Shown: positions 6,372-13,408, counted from the stretch's first letter. The stretch: DNA of 13,552 nucleotides from Chlamydiota bacterium (GCA_013286075.1 JABDGJ010000021.1:1-13552), one strand, 5' to 3'. Program-made: numbers and translations. Notes: generated by a model from the sequence alone, not told the origin.

Positions 6372-7127
6372 TTACCTTGGTTTATTACTGCGGGGCAAAG
6401 ATAGAGATATTAAAGCGAATCGAATCTTAGCAAACGCGCAATCCCTTTCCGCGGCTTTCCGTTTTTCTGTCCAGTTGTTTTCTGAATAAGAGTCTTTATG
6501 AGAAGATGATAATGTACCCCATATGCATGCAGAGAAAAGGGCGACAGGAAAAGAGAAGATCAATCCCTTAATCAAATGGAGAGCAAGTATACCCAGTACT
6601 AGGAATATTTTTGCTACAATTCCACCGATTTTTTTGTTAGTTGAAGGAGTTTCAGGCGTAGGTGTCTTAGGGGAAGTATTGGGCGGTACTGTGGGGGTTT
6701 TATGTATCACTTCATTGACGCTCTTTATGAGCATATTGATTTGCAGTGATGTTAGTTTGGGATATATTATTTTGTGTGTATCAGAAATAGCGATACCAAC
6801 TCTTCTGTCATCAATTTTTATAAACCTTTGGGATAATTTATCGAATTCTTGTTTAAGGAGAGCTTTGTCTTCTGGTTCTATTGTGGTTGAAAAGCGAAAC
6901 TGGAAATCTTCGGTTGAGGTTTTCTTGGGATTAAGATCACTTTGAAGGAAATAATAAGCAATTGCGGCAAGTCTCTGATTTTCTCGATTATCAAAAAAGG
7001 TAGATCGCGAAACTTCCTCAACGAATGGAACATCCCCTTGCAGCTGGCTAGTTTCTGGTCGTTCAGTTGGCCATGAAGCTTTTTTTTGGTCAAATGAATG
7101 AATTGGATGGATTGCTCTTATATCCAT
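6372..7127 (-). CDS. Unrecognised protein, divergent paralog C, with Pro/Thr-rich linker and paired hydrophobic segments
   Basis: A 251-residue, more distant member of the same family as the two genes downstream. Family landmarks: TFFDNRENQRLAAIAYYFLQ (split as TFFDNREN and LAAIAYYFL, 43-61), LLKQEFDKLSQRF (90-102), DDRRVGIAI (106-114), SLQINMLI (127-134), and a hydrophobic pair (about 169-186 and 189-206, with LALHLIKGLIFSFPVALF). It differs by a longer N-terminus (about 25 residues), a proline/threonine-rich insert (about 144-163, PTVPPNTSPKTPTPETPS) before the membrane part, and loss of the YPxDW end. There is no signal peptide and no clear Shine-Dalgarno sequence before ATG. Function unknown; Inc-like topology is inference. 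Its own promoter lies upstream and lacks the conserved block of paralogs A and B. Confidence 0.78.
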   Translation of the reverse strand: MDIRAIHPIHSFDQKKASWPTERPETSQLQGDVPFVEEVSRSTFFDNRENQRLAAIAYYFLQSDLNPKKTSTEDFQFRFSTTIEPEDKALLKQEFDKLSQRFIKIDDRRVGIAISDTHKIIYPKLTSLQINMLIKSVNEVIHKTPTVPPNTSPKTPTPETPSTNKKIGGIVAKIFLVLGILALHLIKGLIFSFPVALFSACIWGTLSSSHKDSYSENNWTEKRKAAERDCAFAKIRFALISLSLPRSNKPR

Positions 7128-7163
7128 AATGATTAATCTAAATAATAAGAATTTGTTTATGTC

Positions 7164-7192
7164 ATTTTAACGCAATTTATTAAAAGAGGCAA
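7164..7192 (-). promoter_or_regulatory. Promoter of paralog C
   Basis: On the minus strand TTGCCT (7187-7192), a 17-bp spacer and TAAAAT (7164-7169), about 36 bp before the start codon. It lies in the 90-bp gap after comM, so paralog C need not depend on read-through. Confidence 0.6.
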
Positions 7193-7217
7193 TAATTTAA
7201 AGTAGATCTATTACAAT

Positions 7218-8747
7218 CTATTTATGGATGGTGGAATTGCGCAAGTTGATTGCTTCGAGAAGGTGGTGTTCCTCGATCTGTTCGGCTTGGGTAAGATCGG
7301 CGCAGGTTCTGGCTACTTTGAGGATGCGATCACAGGCACGAGCCGATAATCCCATTTGTTCGATCGCTAGGTGCAATGTAGTCCATGTCTTTTGATTGAG
7401 ATGGCAAAATCGTTTTACTTCAGCTGGGCTCATTTGCCCATTGGTTTTCGATTTCTTAAATCGTTGGTATTGGATTTCCCGTGCGGCAATGACTTTTTGT
7501 CGGATGGAGGACGAACTTTCTGTGGTGGTGTGATTGCTCATTTCAATAGGGGAAATAGGAGGAATGTCGATTTGAATATCCAATCGATCCCATAGAGGAC
7601 CGGATACTTTATTTCGATATCTTTCGATCTGAGATGGGTTGTCTTTGCACGCTTTCGTTGGATGTCCAGTATATCCACAAGGGCATGGATTCATTGCTGC
7701 AATGCACATCATATCAGTGGGAAAAGTAAAACTCCCTTGCGCTCGGCTGATGGTGACTCGTCTGTCTTCCAATGGTTGTCTGAGTGCTTCTAGAATTGAT
7801 CGTGAAAATTCGAGAAGCTCATCGAGAAAGAGTACACCGTGGTGGGAAAGAGAAACCTCGCCAGGTCTTGGATGGCTTCCTCCTCCAATCAATCCGGCAT
7901 AGCTAATCGTATGATGAGGCGAGCGGAAAGGACGCTCTGTCAACAAGCTTTTTCCTTCTGGCAAGAGACCAGCAACTGAGTAAATGCGGGTGACTTCTAA
8001 TGCTTCATCAAGAGTCAAGGGAGGCATGATTCCTGGTACTGCTTTTGCCATGAGTGTTTTGCCACAGCCTGGGGGACCGATCAAAGCGACGTTATGTCCT
8101 CCAGAAACGGCAATTTCTAAGGCTCTTTTCATATGAGTTTGTCCCTTGATCTCGAGAAAATCTACTGCGGGAGAAGTAGCAGAAGGAGAATCAAATGGCT
8201 TGGGATCGGTTTTTACCAAGGAAGTGGGATTTTGTAAAAAATGGATGACTTGTTGTATCGTTTTACATCCATAGACTGACAATTCTTTGACTAAAGATGC
8301 TTCTGCTGCATTCTGAGCGGGAAGAATAATTCCTTTTTTTCCCTGTTCTTTAGCAAGCATGGCAATGGCTAATGCCCCACTCAAAGGACGAAGTTCGCCA
8401 CTTAAGGCTAATTCCCCTACAATGAGGTATTCATCGAGAGAAATCTGCTCATTCATCACGATACCGGATGAGCGAATTAAACCTATTGCAATCGGCAAGT
8501 CGTAGAGAACTCCCTCTTTCTTGAGATCAGCTGGTGCAAGATTGACTGTGCAGTAAGAGGAAGGTAACCGAAATCCCCCATTATGGATAGCTGTCAGAAC
8601 TCGATCTTTCGATTCTCGTACAGCTGTATCAGGCAATCCGACGATGACCAATACTAATTTGTCACTTTTTTTTACATCGACCTCCACTTCTACAGGAAGT
8701 GCTTCTAAGCCGATCAAGGATACACAATGCAGCCGAGAAAGAGCCAT
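7218..8747 (-). CDS. comM: ComM/YifB-family magnesium-chelatase-like AAA+ ATPase
   Basis: Family of hexameric AAA+ proteins; ComM of Vibrio cholerae promotes branch migration during natural transformation. The 509-residue length is normal. Order: N-terminal Lon-protease-like (S16-fold) region with VGLPDTAVRESKDRV (36-50) and NLAPADLKKEG (69-79); a Mg-chelatase AAA+ core with Walker A GPPGCGKT (224-231), RPFRSPHHTISYAGLIGGG (272-290), Walker B VLFLDELLEF (305-314) and the cysteine-bearing loop AAMNPCPCGYTG (350-361, with C367); sensor region SGPLWDRLDIQIDIP; and a C-terminal helical domain with SARACDRILKVARTCADL. The start codon follows the stop of the SH3b gene by 3 bp and has no Shine-Dalgarno sequence, so translation is probably coupled. 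In chlamydiae, which do exchange DNA, a recombination role is plausible. Confidence 0.93.
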   Translation of the reverse strand: MALSRLHCVSLIGLEALPVEVEVDVKKSDKLVLVIVGLPDTAVRESKDRVLTAIHNGGFRLPSSYCTVNLAPADLKKEGVLYDLPIAIGLIRSSGIVMNEQISLDEYLIVGELALSGELRPLSGALAIAMLAKEQGKKGIILPAQNAAEASLVKELSVYGCKTIQQVIHFLQNPTSLVKTDPKPFDSPSATSPAVDFLEIKGQTHMKRALEIAVSGGHNVALIGPPGCGKTLMAKAVPGIMPPLTLDEALEVTRIYSVAGLLPEGKSLLTERPFRSPHHTISYAGLIGGGSHPRPGEVSLSHHGVLFLDELLEFSRSILEALRQPLEDRRVTISRAQGSFTFPTDMMCIAAMNPCPCGYTGHPTKACKDNPSQIERYRNKVSGPLWDRLDIQIDIPPISPIEMSNHTTTESSSSIRQKVIAAREIQYQRFKKSKTNGQMSPAEVKRFCHLNQKTWTTLHLAIEQMGLSARACDRILKVARTCADLTQAEQIEEHHLLEAINLRNSTIHK

Positions 8748-8750
8748 GTT

Positions 8751-10007
8751 TTAATTGACTTGTAAGACGAAATAAGCCGGAAAAGCAAAGTGATGGTTAT
8801 CCCTTTCGCTTACCAATACCCGCACTTGTTTGCCTACATAATCTTGCAAATTGACATGGGTACTGTATAAAAAGGCAACAGGTAATTTACTGATTGGATG
8901 GAGAAGCATATAATCCCCTGGTTTGTTTTTTACGGGGCGATTATAAGGATCGACAATTCCACTTAAAACAAAACCTGCTTGTTTTTGCAGATTATAATAT
9001 TCTTGCGGATTGGATTGCGCATTTTTTTGGATCCACTGGTTATACAATGCTTCTTCTACGGGAAACCAGGCAGACATATTAGTAGGAAGCTGTGAATGAT
9101 TAGAGGGAACAATTGCTTGATCTAGAGCCGCCAGTTGACGACTTTTTTCAATTTCACTTTCCAAATTTGAAATCATCGATTTTTGTGCTTTTAATTCAGC
9201 TGCGAGTTTTTTATTCGTTTCAAACGTGACAGAAGAGACTTGCGCCTGTCTTTCGAGATAGTCGACTTTTTTCGTCGTATAAGAATTTTGTAATGCTGCT
9301 AATTCTTCTCTTGCTGATGCATTTGCTTCTGGAAACTCGGGGAAATCGTGAATGATATGCTCATAATTGGCTTTTAGACCATCGATTTTCATTTGATCGA
9401 ATGGTTTTTGTATTTCTGCGCGACTTAATTCGTTTGTAGTGTGTAATAACTGATTAACATCATTCTTTTTTTTGTCGAATCGTCCTTTGTATCCACCATC
9501 ACCTACTTTTTCGACAAATTCTTTGGCGATATAAAAATGTGTTTTCTTAGGCAATTTGATTTTTAGCCATTTTGGATTTTCGGGAGCAATTGCGCCGTCT
9601 ATTTTGTATCCAGTTTCTAGTTGTGCCACAACAGGAGCATCTAGATTGGGTTGTAAACGAACATTGACTCGATTTCCTTCGATGACATTGTCTAGTACAT
9701 ATGTGCGGAAAATATAACCGTAAAAATCGCTAGGTGGTTCGATGACAAAGAAATCTTCATTTTCGCCCTCTACGACAACAAGATCGTTTTTGTTGAATTC
9801 GCGCAAGATGGGCGATTCAAAATTAGGCTGTAGTCGCAGCCGGACTCGATTTTTACTGATTTTACCTGTAAAAGGATGGAAAGAAGGAAGAGAAGGGGTA
9901 GTTTCTTGTGTGTTTTTGGGGGGCTTTTTTTCTTCTTTCTCAGAAGGGTTTGCGAATAAGAAATGAGCGGAAAACAGCGCAAGAAAAAAAGGAGATAAAT
10001 ACTTCAT
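8751..10007 (-). CDS. Exported protein with two bacterial SH3 domains and a coiled coil (CT017/Ctad1-like candidate)
   Basis: A 418-residue protein with a signal peptide (MKYLSPFFLALFSAHFLFA, cleavage near residue 19-20), a charged Lys/Glu/Pro linker, two SH3b domains in tandem (about 48-104 and 109-167, each starting with an RVxLRLQPN or RVNVRLQPN strand), a helical coiled-coil region (about 180-300) and a globular C-terminal part (about 340-418). SH3b domains commonly bind peptidoglycan or receptors. Its place next to a CT016-like gene and phoH recalls C. trachomatis CT017 (Ctad1), reported as an SH3-domain adhesin binding integrin beta-1; orthology is inferred from order and architecture, from memory. 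No RGD motif is present. The start is ATG with GAGG about 10 bases upstream. A promoter lies just upstream; comM follows. Confidence 0.85.
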   Translation of the reverse strand: MKYLSPFFLALFSAHFLFANPSEKEEKKPPKNTQETTPSLPSFHPFTGKISKNRVRLRLQPNFESPILREFNKNDLVVVEGENEDFFVIEPPSDFYGYIFRTYVLDNVIEGNRVNVRLQPNLDAPVVAQLETGYKIDGAIAPENPKWLKIKLPKKTHFYIAKEFVEKVGDGGYKGRFDKKKNDVNQLLHTTNELSRAEIQKPFDQMKIDGLKANYEHIIHDFPEFPEANASAREELAALQNSYTTKKVDYLERQAQVSSVTFETNKKLAAELKAQKSMISNLESEIEKSRQLAALDQAIVPSNHSQLPTNMSAWFPVEEALYNQWIQKNAQSNPQEYYNLQKQAGFVLSGIVDPYNRPVKNKPGDYMLLHPISKLPVAFLYSTHVNLQDYVGKQVRVLVSERDNHHFAFPAYFVLQVN

Positions 10008-10036
10008 AGAAATCGTGCCTCATATCTGAAATCGAG

Positions 10037-10064
10037 ATTCTATGATTTTATCTCATTTTCGCAA
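10037..10064 (-). promoter_or_regulatory. Promoter of the SH3b-comM operon
   Basis: On the minus strand TTGCGA (10059-10064), a 16-bp spacer and TAGAAT (10037-10042), about 30 bp before the SH3b gene start and just past the stop of the upstream gene. Suggests independent transcription of the SH3b-comM pair. Confidence 0.5.
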
Positions 10065-10068
10065 AGTC

Positions 10069-10749
10069 TTAACTTTTCAACACGGCTAAAATATGCTCAC
10101 ACCCTTCTTTACCGCATGTACAACCAACGGGTTCTCCCAAAAATACATTGTATTTTTCAAAATTATCCAACCGGTTGACGACGCAAAATAAATTGTCTCC
10201 TGTTTGACTGATAGCCCATTGCTGAAATTGTAGCTCTTCTTCTTTTACTTCTTCTTCGCCTATTTCAGATATTGCTACAGGGGAGTGAAATTCTCTTGCA
10301 ATTTGGCAGAAAAAACAATTGCAGTTGAGCTCAGCATAAGGAAGAGCTTCATCTGCTGGGGCAATAATCTTCGCGATAGCACCAATCTTGGAAAGAATTT
10401 CGGGCGGAAGATCTGGAGAATTTGCTTGTGCAGGATTATGTTGCATCATGTTGCTTACGCCATCGAATGAAGTGCCTAATGCAAGACGAATAGATCCCTC
10501 TTCTAACCCTTTAAAAGGAAGGGAGTCTTTGATTTTGTTTTCCATCTCCTCTTGTTCCAAATACAAAGTATGATAATGGAAAATGAGGTGAATGGTATCT
10601 GTATCTAAGTTTGGAATTTCCACTTTATTTCCATCGTGAAAAGCAACCACTAATATTCTGCCGTTTGTCTGAAGAGTGGCTACTTGTTCCCAATGCGTTG
10701 AAATATAAGGAGAAATACTTAAAATTTTATCTGTAATTTTTATTCCCAT
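10069..10749 (-). CDS. Small protein with SWIM-like zinc motif (CT016-like position)
   Basis: Not recognised by a gene name. From the preferred ATG at 10749 it has 226 residues. A TTG at 10788 would add 13, but it lies within about 5 bases of the predicted transcription start and lacks a ribosome-binding site, whereas the ATG has GGTGA four bases upstream. Two cysteine clusters stand out: CNCFFC (143-148) and, at the very end, CTCGKEGCEH (210-219), followed by ILAVLKS, which fits the SWIM zinc-finger pattern CxCx(n)CxH. SWIM domains bind zinc and are found in proteins acting on DNA or other proteins. The N-terminal part (about 15-70) is predicted to be beta-rich, followed by an acidic EEEVKEEEL stretch (165-173). 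Gene order matches C. trachomatis CT016 between phoH and CT017. Divergent from phoH. Confidence 0.8.
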   Translation of the reverse strand: MGIKITDKILSISPYISTHWEQVATLQTNGRILVVAFHDGNKVEIPNLDTDTIHLIFHYHTLYLEQEEMENKIKDSLPFKGLEEGSIRLALGTSFDGVSNMMQHNPAQANSPDLPPEILSKIGAIAKIIAPADEALPYAELNCNCFFCQIAREFHSPVAISEIGEEEVKEEELQFQQWAISQTGDNLFCVVNRLDNFEKYNVFLGEPVGCTCGKEGCEHILAVLKS

Positions 10750-10753
10750 ATCT

Positions 10754-10758
10754 TCACC
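10754..10758 (-). promoter_or_regulatory. Ribosome-binding site deciding the start of the SWIM-like gene
   Basis: GGTGA on the minus strand, four bases before ATG at 10749. The longer TTG-initiated reading at 10788 has no comparable site. Confidence 0.5.
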
Positions 10759-10799
10759 ATTATTATGAATAATCAATTCGTTACGCAAGCGTTGTCATT

Positions 10800-10828
10800 A
10801 TTTTACGTTATTTTTCAATTATAAGCAA
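10800..10828 (-). promoter_or_regulatory. Promoter of the SWIM-like gene
   Basis: On the minus strand TTGCTT (10823-10828), a 17-bp spacer and TAAAAT (10800-10805). Initiation would fall near 10793, giving a leader of about 44 bases to ATG 10749. A second -10-like TATAAT lies within the spacer. Confidence 0.5.
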
Positions 10829-10835
10829 ATAAATT

Positions 10836-10858
10836 AGCAGTCGACATCTGAGACTGCT
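10836..10858. promoter_or_regulatory. Inverted repeat between divergent promoters (candidate operator)
   Basis: AGCAGTC (10836-10842) and GACTGCT (10852-10858) form a perfect 7-bp inverted repeat with a 9-base centre. It lies upstream of both the SWIM-gene -35 box and the phoH -35 box. A shared regulator site is a reasonable but untested reading. Confidence 0.4.
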
Positions 10859-10873
10859 GAATATAAAAAACAT

Positions 10874-10902
10874 TTGATAGTTGCAATCTAACAAGATATG
10901 GT
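10874..10902 (+). promoter_or_regulatory. Promoter of the phoH-like gene
   Basis: TTGATA (10874-10879), a 17-bp spacer and TATGGT (10897-10902). The transcript would start near 10909, giving a leader of about 38 bases before ATG 10947. Confidence 0.5.
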
Positions 10903-10935
10903 CTAAGGATATTCAGGTACTCAATACTTACCTAC

Positions 10936-10941
10936 AAGGAG
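10936..10941 (+). promoter_or_regulatory. Ribosome-binding site deciding the phoH-like start
   Basis: AAGGAG five bases before ATG 10947. An upstream in-frame TTG at 10881 lies before the predicted transcription start and is not a credible start. Confidence 0.8.
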
Positions 10942-10946
10942 TAACA

Positions 10947-12248
10947 ATGAAATCTCATAAGACATTTGTACTCGATACCAACGTACTTTTACACGATCCT
11001 AAGGCACTATTGCAATTTCCACGAAATCACGTTGTCATCCCCATTGCGGTATTGGAAGAGTTAGACAAAATGAAGCGTTTACCAAATGAGCTTGGAAAGA
11101 ATTCTAGAGAAACGATTCGTCTTCTTGACTCGTTAAAAATCATAGGAAAGGGAAATTTGCATTCTGGAGTGATACTCGACAATGAGACCACAGTCAGAGT
11201 TCAACCCGAATTCAAGAACCATGTGCAATATGATTTTGCCATGAGTGTCAACGACAATAGAATTATCATCGCCGCTTTCCTCTTAGCAGAAAAAGGAGAA
11301 AAAGTGGTGTTTGTCTCCAAAGATTTTGCTGCGAGAATTAAAGCGGAAGCGATAGGCATTGAAGCAGAAGATTATGAAAATCTCAAATATTCTTATGAAA
11401 ATGTATATACAGGGATCCAATACATTGAGATGCCTAAACACGATATCGATCTCTTTTATAAAAATGGACAAATTCCAGTAACCAATATCAACTGTCGCCC
11501 GAATGAATACCTCGTCATGACTTCACCAGAAAATTCTTCGGCAGTGGGCAAGTTTGATCCTGTCGAAAAACAAGCAGAGATGCTAATTAAGGTGGGAAAC
11601 ATTTGGGGAATCAAGCCTCGCAATGTAGAACAGCGGTGTGCAATCGATTTGTTACTCCGAGATGAAGTGAAATTAGTGACTTTGATTGGGCAGGCAGGCA
11701 CAGGGAAAACCCTCCTTGCACTTGCTTGTGGCATGCGAAAAGTATTTGACGAAGGAAGTTATTCCAGAATTTTGGTGAGTCGCCCCATCATGCCATTGGG
11801 AAGAGATATCGGATATCTGCCTGGTACGAAGGAAGAAAAATTATTCCCTTGGATGCAGCCTATTTACGACAATCTCGATTTTTTATGTGCCTCGACTGGG
11901 GGAGAATCAAATGAAACATTGAAATGGGTGTTAGATAGTCGGAAAATTGAAATGGAGGCCGTGACCTACATTCGGGGACGTTCTCTTCCAAAAATGTACA
12001 TTATCATCGATGAAGCGCAGAATTTGACTCCTCACGAAGTGAAAACAATCATTTCTCGTGCCGGAGAGGGGACAAAAGTCATCCTAGCTGGCGATCCCAC
12101 ACAGATTGATAATCCCTATCTAGACAAAGACTCCAACGGTCTTACGTTTGCTGTGGGGAAATTTGTCGATCATCACATTTATGGCCACATTTTCTTAGAT
12201 AAAACCGAACGCTCTGAACTTGCCGCTCTTGCCGCTGAGATATTGTAG
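10947..12248 (+). CDS. phoH: PhoH-family ATPase with N-terminal PIN nuclease domain (PhoH2/YlaK type)
   Basis: A 433-residue fusion of a PIN ribonuclease domain and a PhoH ATPase, a cytoplasmic class for which RNA-unwinding and RNA-cutting activity has been described in actinobacterial PhoH2. PIN residues visible: D10 in FVLDTNVLLHDP, E37/E38 in VLEELDKMKR, D103 in VNDNRIIIAA and D126 in VSKDFAAR, so the acidic site appears intact. The PhoH part has Walker A GQAGTGKT (248-255), SRPIMPLGRDIGYLPGTKEEK (split as SRPIMPLG and DIGYLPGTKEEK, 278-298) and Walker B YIIIDEAQNL (351-360), followed by ILAGDPTQIDNPYLD. The start is ATG at 10947 with a strong AAGGAG. It is divergent from the SWIM-like gene, matching CT015-CT016 order in C. 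trachomatis, and convergent with the gene at 12259 (10-bp gap). Confidence 0.93.
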   Translation: MKSHKTFVLDTNVLLHDPKALLQFPRNHVVIPIAVLEELDKMKRLPNELGKNSRETIRLLDSLKIIGKGNLHSGVILDNETTVRVQPEFKNHVQYDFAMSVNDNRIIIAAFLLAEKGEKVVFVSKDFAARIKAEAIGIEAEDYENLKYSYENVYTGIQYIEMPKHDIDLFYKNGQIPVTNINCRPNEYLVMTSPENSSAVGKFDPVEKQAEMLIKVGNIWGIKPRNVEQRCAIDLLLRDEVKLVTLIGQAGTGKTLLALACGMRKVFDEGSYSRILVSRPIMPLGRDIGYLPGTKEEKLFPWMQPIYDNLDFLCASTGGESNETLKWVLDSRKIEMEAVTYIRGRSLPKMYIIIDEAQNLTPHEVKTIISRAGEGTKVILAGDPTQIDNPYLDKDSNGLTFAVGKFVDHHIYGHIFLDKTERSELAALAAEIL

Positions 12249-12258
12249 CCAGCAATTT

Positions 12259-12861
12259 CTAATCGTTGATGCTATGAACATATTTACCTCTTGAGAGGGT
12301 TCTAATCTGACGAAAACCAAAAAATATTTCAGCTCCTGTGAAGACGAGAGAAGTACAAAAGAGAATGGGGTGAGCCAGAGCTGCTGTTCTGAGAGAATAA
12401 ATGATTGCCAAAGATAAGAAAGGGGAGAGAGCTTTCGCTGCTATGTTAGCAACAGACAATAAATTTGCCGTCCCTCTCACCAATACCGATACTCGAGGAT
12501 TTCTCTTTACCATATTTGTTTGAGATAAAGAAGCGTTTACCATGTAGGCAATAGGAATAATTCCTAGCAAAGCATAACGGGGGGAAACGGGAATAGCTGT
12601 AATACATTTCGCTCGTAAGTATTCTAAGGTTCGAACAGAAACTGCTACAGATATCCAAGGAATTACTGCTCCAATATAGCTAGGGATAGAACCATTACCG
12701 TTTTCTACAACTAAACCTTTTTCAAAGAAAGACTTTGTTTTTGTTATATCCATGCTTGCTTGTTTTAGAGCGTCGGTTTGTAAATGAGGTGGGATATATT
12801 GTGGCTGGGCTATAAATGTTCCAATAACCGGGTTTATAATAGCTGGGATAAAATATTGCAT
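12259..12861 (-). CDS. Multi-pass hydrophobic protein of unknown function
   Basis: I do not recognise this 200-residue protein. It has no cleavable signal peptide. Hydrophobic stretches are seen at about 61-77 (SYIGAVIPWISVAVSV), 86-112 (ITAIPVSPRYALLGIIPIAY and following), 132-156 and 159-182 (ending in the VFTGAEIFFGF stretch), arranged as two pairs, with short basic loops (MVKRNPRVSVLVR) and a basic C-terminal tail (RQIRTLSRGKYVHS). Paired membrane segments in a chlamydial setting make an inclusion-membrane or envelope protein possible, but this is only topology. The start is well supported by AAAGGA eight bases upstream, and one of the best promoters in the window precedes it. It converges on the phoH-like gene with 10 bp between stops. 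Confidence 0.75.
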   Translation of the reverse strand: MQYFIPAIINPVIGTFIAQPQYIPPHLQTDALKQASMDITKTKSFFEKGLVVENGNGSIPSYIGAVIPWISVAVSVRTLEYLRAKCITAIPVSPRYALLGIIPIAYMVNASLSQTNMVKRNPRVSVLVRGTANLLSVANIAAKALSPFLSLAIIYSLRTAALAHPILFCTSLVFTGAEIFFGFRQIRTLSRGKYVHSIND

Positions 12862-12893
12862 ATATAATTCCTTTTTAATCTAATTTAATTAAA

Positions 12894-12922
12894 ATTATAT
12901 AAAGTAATTACAATTTTTGCAA
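12894..12922 (-). promoter_or_regulatory. Promoter of the multi-pass protein gene
   Basis: On the minus strand TTGCAA (12917-12922), a 17-bp spacer and a perfect TATAAT (12894-12899), about 33 bp before the start. This is the closest to consensus of all promoters in the window and suggests strong expression. Confidence 0.7.
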
Positions 12923-12932
12923 TATTTAAATA

Positions 12933-12962
12933 ATGACCCTCCTTTTTTATAAGGAGAGTCAT
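12933..12962 (-). terminator. Intrinsic terminator of the DoxX-like gene
   Basis: A 12-bp stem (12933-12944 with 12951-12962) containing one C/A mismatch and a 6-base loop lies about 20 bp past the DoxX-like stop codon. On the minus strand the stem is followed by a moderately U-rich run (TTATTTAAAT). It separates the DoxX-like gene from the next promoter. Confidence 0.65.
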
Positions 12963-12981
12963 AAGTTCTTTTAAACTGATT

Positions 12982-13404
12982 TTATGATATAGTTTCGATC
13001 TTTCTTTCGCAAATGCCTTGGTGTAAGCGTCCCAAAGCTAAGGCTCCGCAGAAAAGCCCAATGTCTCTCAATGCAATATCGTAGAACCCTCCCAGTATAA
13101 GCAAATTTGCGATAATGGCTAAAAGCCACACGGCAACAATGTAAGAAAAAATTTGTGGTTTTACCCAGACTCCAATCCCCACAAGGATTTCTATCGCACC
13201 TACTACGAACATAGTGGTTTGTGGATCGGCAAAAACAGTAAATGGGGCTGAAAGATATTGAGTCCATTCTGTGAGAATATTGAAAAATTTGTCCAAACCG
13301 GCCAGAATAGGGACGATTGCAAAACCAAAGTGTAACAGTTGGTAGGCTTGGCAGATTGGGCCTCGAACACAACATTTGTCTTTTTTGTTTTTCTCTTCAA
13401 TCAT
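12982..13404 (-). CDS. DoxX-like four-helix membrane protein
   Basis: A 140-residue inner-membrane protein with four predicted membrane helices (about 22-42, 62-82, 86-106 and 112-127). The glycine-rich second helix (FVVGAIEILVGIGVW) and the ending ALRDIGLFCGALALGRL resemble the DoxX/DoxD-like family, whose members are poorly defined and have been tied to redox or quinone-linked processes in some bacteria. The N-terminus is lysine-rich with a CC pair (11-12) and C18, which could be redox-active or bind metal. The ATG at 13404 is chosen because GGAGGT sits four bases upstream; the longer TTG-initiated frame at 13416 would run through that ribosome-binding site. It is monocistronic, with a terminator downstream. 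Function is uncertain. Confidence 0.75.
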   Translation of the reverse strand: MIEEKNKKDKCCVRGPICQAYQLLHFGFAIVPILAGLDKFFNILTEWTQYLSAPFTVFADPQTTMFVVGAIEILVGIGVWVKPQIFSYIVAVWLLAIIANLLILGGFYDIALRDIGLFCGALALGRLHQGICERKIETIS

Positions 13405-13408
13405 ATTG

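Noticed and set aside
6523..6945. 140-codon plus-strand frame antisense to paralog C
   Set aside because: It mirrors the coding strand of a gene with clear paralogs; no ribosome-binding site or independent conservation is visible.
10747..10788. TTG at 10788 as start of the SWIM-like protein
   Set aside because: It lacks a ribosome-binding site and falls at the predicted transcription start; ATG at 10749 has GGTGA upstream.
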